From an uncultured Eubacterium sp. (lineage in GTDB: Bacteria; Bacillota; Clostridia; Peptostreptococcales; Anaerovoracaceae): a stretch of DNA of 7,731 nucleotides. Below the pieces are notes generated by a model. The model made no database searches. It was not told where the DNA came from and saw only the letters and a list, made by a program, of their open reading frames with translations. Numbering within the stretch: position 1 is the first letter of the stretch; each line of letters begins with the position of its first letter. Below are positions 6,950 to 7,731 of the stretch, piece after piece. Both the position numbers and the translations under genes were made by a program. The stretch lies in NCBI GenBank assembly GCA_900551775.1, contig URXI01000207.1, positions 1 through 7,731 on the forward strand. Reading direction: 5' to 3'.

Positions 6950-6966
6950 CAAAACGCACTCGAATC
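6950..6966 (+). repeat. Right copy of inner 17-base imperfect direct repeat
   Basis: CAAAACGCACTCGAATC pairs with the copy at 72-88 (14 of 17 identical, same orientation). It begins three bases after the plus-strand terminator and ends at a strong AAGGAGGT sequence. With the copy at 72-88 it brackets all three cassette genes. Confidence 0.4.
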
Positions 6967-6986
6967 AAGGAGGTACTTATTATTTA

Positions 6987-7061
6987 TTGCTTGTTTTTCT
7001 CATGCCTCAGAATGCAAACACAGCGCCTTCGTCGTGTTTGCATCCGATGGCGTCATTTTAG
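6987..7061 (+). CDS. Possible 24-codon leader peptide before parB
   Basis: The frame runs from TTG at 6987 (MLVFLMPQNANTAPSSCLHPMASF), with an ATG also at 7002 (19 residues). AAGGAGGT (6967-6974) is a strong ribosome site, but 13 bases from the TTG, which is long. The stop TAG (7059-7061) overlaps the parB ribosome site, an arrangement that would allow translational coupling. The hairpin repeat (7012-7043) lies inside the frame. It is probably not a functional protein. It could be a leader peptide, or the tail of a gene disrupted at the inner repeat. Confidence 0.2.
   Translation: MLVFLMPQNANTAPSSCLHPMASF
7012..7043 (+). repeat. Hairpin element upstream of parB, full copy
   Basis: ATGCAAACAC (7012-7021) and GTGTTTGCAT (7034-7043) form ten pairs around a 12-base centre. 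In that centre an A-C mismatch is followed by a GCG/CGT stem and a CCTT loop. The copy at the window start has the same geometry. No T-run follows, so it is not a terminator. Being next to parB, it could be a binding site for the partition protein or an operator, but it does not match the chromosomal parS consensus. Confidence 0.7.
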
Positions 7062-7069
7062 GAGGGATT

Positions 7070-7731
7070 ATGTCAGCAAAGAGTGATTCCAAGTCGGATG
7101 TTGTCGTAAAGCTCCTCATAGGCAGTCTGAGGGACTTCTCCGGTCATCCGTACAAGGTGCGTGATGACGAATCCATGCGTGAAACAGCAGAAAGCGTTAA
7201 GAATTTTGGGGTGCTCGTGCCTATCATCGTCAGGCCCTGTGAGGGCGGAGGATATGAAATCATTTCCGGTCACCGTCGCAAGCGCGCCTGTGAGCTGGCC
7301 GGTATTGATAACATGCCAGCTATAGTCCGTGACCTCGACGATGATGCTGCCACCATAGTTATGGTGGATTCCAACCTTCAACGCGAGAACGTCCTCCCTT
7401 CTGAACGCGCTCAGGCTTACAAAATGAAGCTGGATGCACTCCGTCGTCAGGCCGGTAGAAAGGCAAAAGAAAATTCTGTCCAAGTTGGACAGAATTCTGA
7501 GTCAAGGACTTCACGGGAGATTCTCGCGGAAAATTCTCCAGACAGCTCTACTCAAATCCAGCGTTACATCCGCCTCACCGAGCTTGCGCCGGAATTGCAA
7601 GAGATGGTAGATAACAAGAAAATAGCGTTTACCCCGGCGGTAGAGTTGTCGTACTTATCCGAAAGTGAGCAGCGTCTCCTTCTCGACGCCATGGACAGCG
7701 AGCAGGCCACGCCGTCGCTGTCTCAGGCGCA
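7070..7731 (+). CDS. parB: ParB/Spo0J-family partition protein, N-terminal 220 residues (runs off the window)
   Basis: A DNA-binding CTPase of plasmid and integrative-element partition, normally paired with a ParA ATPase (not in the window). Visible blocks are GVLVPIIVRP (47-56), the nucleotide-binding box EIISGHRRKRACELAG (63-78, with GHRR in place of the common GERR), and DSNLQRENVLPSERAQAY (100-117). A helix-turn-helix region follows near 147-176 (TSREILAENSPDSSTQIQRYIRL). The C-terminal dimerisation domain lies beyond the window. The ATG at 7070 follows AGGAGGG (7060-7066) at a rather short distance (four bases after GGAGG). No convincing promoter is seen between the terminator at 6947 and the start. 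By eye the gene is more GC-rich than the cassette, which supports the cassette being foreign to this backbone. The frame has no stop before the window end. Confidence 0.93.
   Translation, partial: MSAKSDSKSDVVVKLLIGSLRDFSGHPYKVRDDESMRETAESVKNFGVLVPIIVRPCEGGGYEIISGHRRKRACELAGIDNMPAIVRDLDDDAATIVMVDSNLQRENVLPSERAQAYKMKLDALRRQAGRKAKENSVQVGQNSESRTSREILAENSPDSSTQIQRYIRLTELAPELQEMVDNKKIAFTPAVELSYLSESEQRLLLDAMDSEQATPSLSQA
7472..7496. repeat. Perfect 25-base palindrome inside parB
   Basis: The half-site AATTCTGTCCAA (7472-7483) is mirrored exactly by TTGGACAGAATT (7485-7496) around a single G. It encodes the linker ENSVQVGQNS between the nucleotide-binding and helix-turn-helix regions of ParB. Twelve-base perfect arms are unlikely by chance in coding sequence. 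It could be a protein-binding site (ParB itself or a regulator) or an mRNA hairpin. Confidence 0.8.

Noticed and set aside
7073..7483. 136-codon minus-strand open frame
   Set aside because: It is antisense to parB, whose motifs are unmistakable, and it has no recognisable domain or ribosome site.
1..7731. CRISPR array, retron, transposase, integrase or toxin-antitoxin pair
   Set aside because: I see no spaced short repeats, reverse transcriptase motif, DDE or tyrosine recombinase motif, or small overlapping gene pair.

Overview
The window looks like part of a mobile element (plasmid-type or integrative element) of a low-to-moderate GC Gram-positive bacterium, probably a member of the Clostridia. 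The basis is the strong AAAGGAG/AGGAGG ribosome binding sites, the use of TTG and GTG starts, and a ParB/Spo0J-type partition gene of the kind found on Bacillota plasmids and integrative elements. The exact host cannot be named from this sequence.

Layout. Nearly all of the window (about 88-6820) is a minus-strand cassette of three large genes. In transcription order they are: (1) a 593-residue protein that resembles the sporadically distributed TIGR04141/DUF6119 family (5011-6792); (2) a KAP-family P-loop NTPase that is split by a one-base frameshift (N-terminal part 4005-4949, C-terminal part 3523 to about 4110-4149); and (3) a protein of about 1044 residues that joins an N-terminal HD-type domain to an Hsp90/GHKL-type ATPase (88-3222). 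Genes 1 and 2 are 61 bases apart and probably co-transcribed. Gene 3 follows a 300-base gap with its own plausible extended -10 promoter. To the right, on the plus strand, is the start of parB (7070 to the window edge). It is partial and belongs to the host element rather than to the cassette.

Interpretation. Rare ORFan-like families, a KAP NTPase and an HD-plus-GHKL sensor/effector protein beside a partition locus match the look of an accessory conflict (defence) island. No restriction, toxin-antitoxin, CRISPR or retron component is visible. If this is a system, it is a composite that I cannot assign to a named defence type. The frameshift in the KAP gene means it is either partly broken, affected by a sequencing error, or (less likely) recoded.

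Edges. The cassette is bracketed by two nested direct repeats. The outer one is a hairpin element (window bases 1-26 are its right part; the full copy is at 7012-7043). Its two copies differ only in the tetraloop and in one stem base that keeps pairing. The inner one is a 17-base imperfect repeat (72-88 and 6950-6966). Either could mark the insertion junction. A strong plus-strand terminator at 6916-6947 insulates parB from the cassette side, and a perfect 25-base palindrome lies inside parB.
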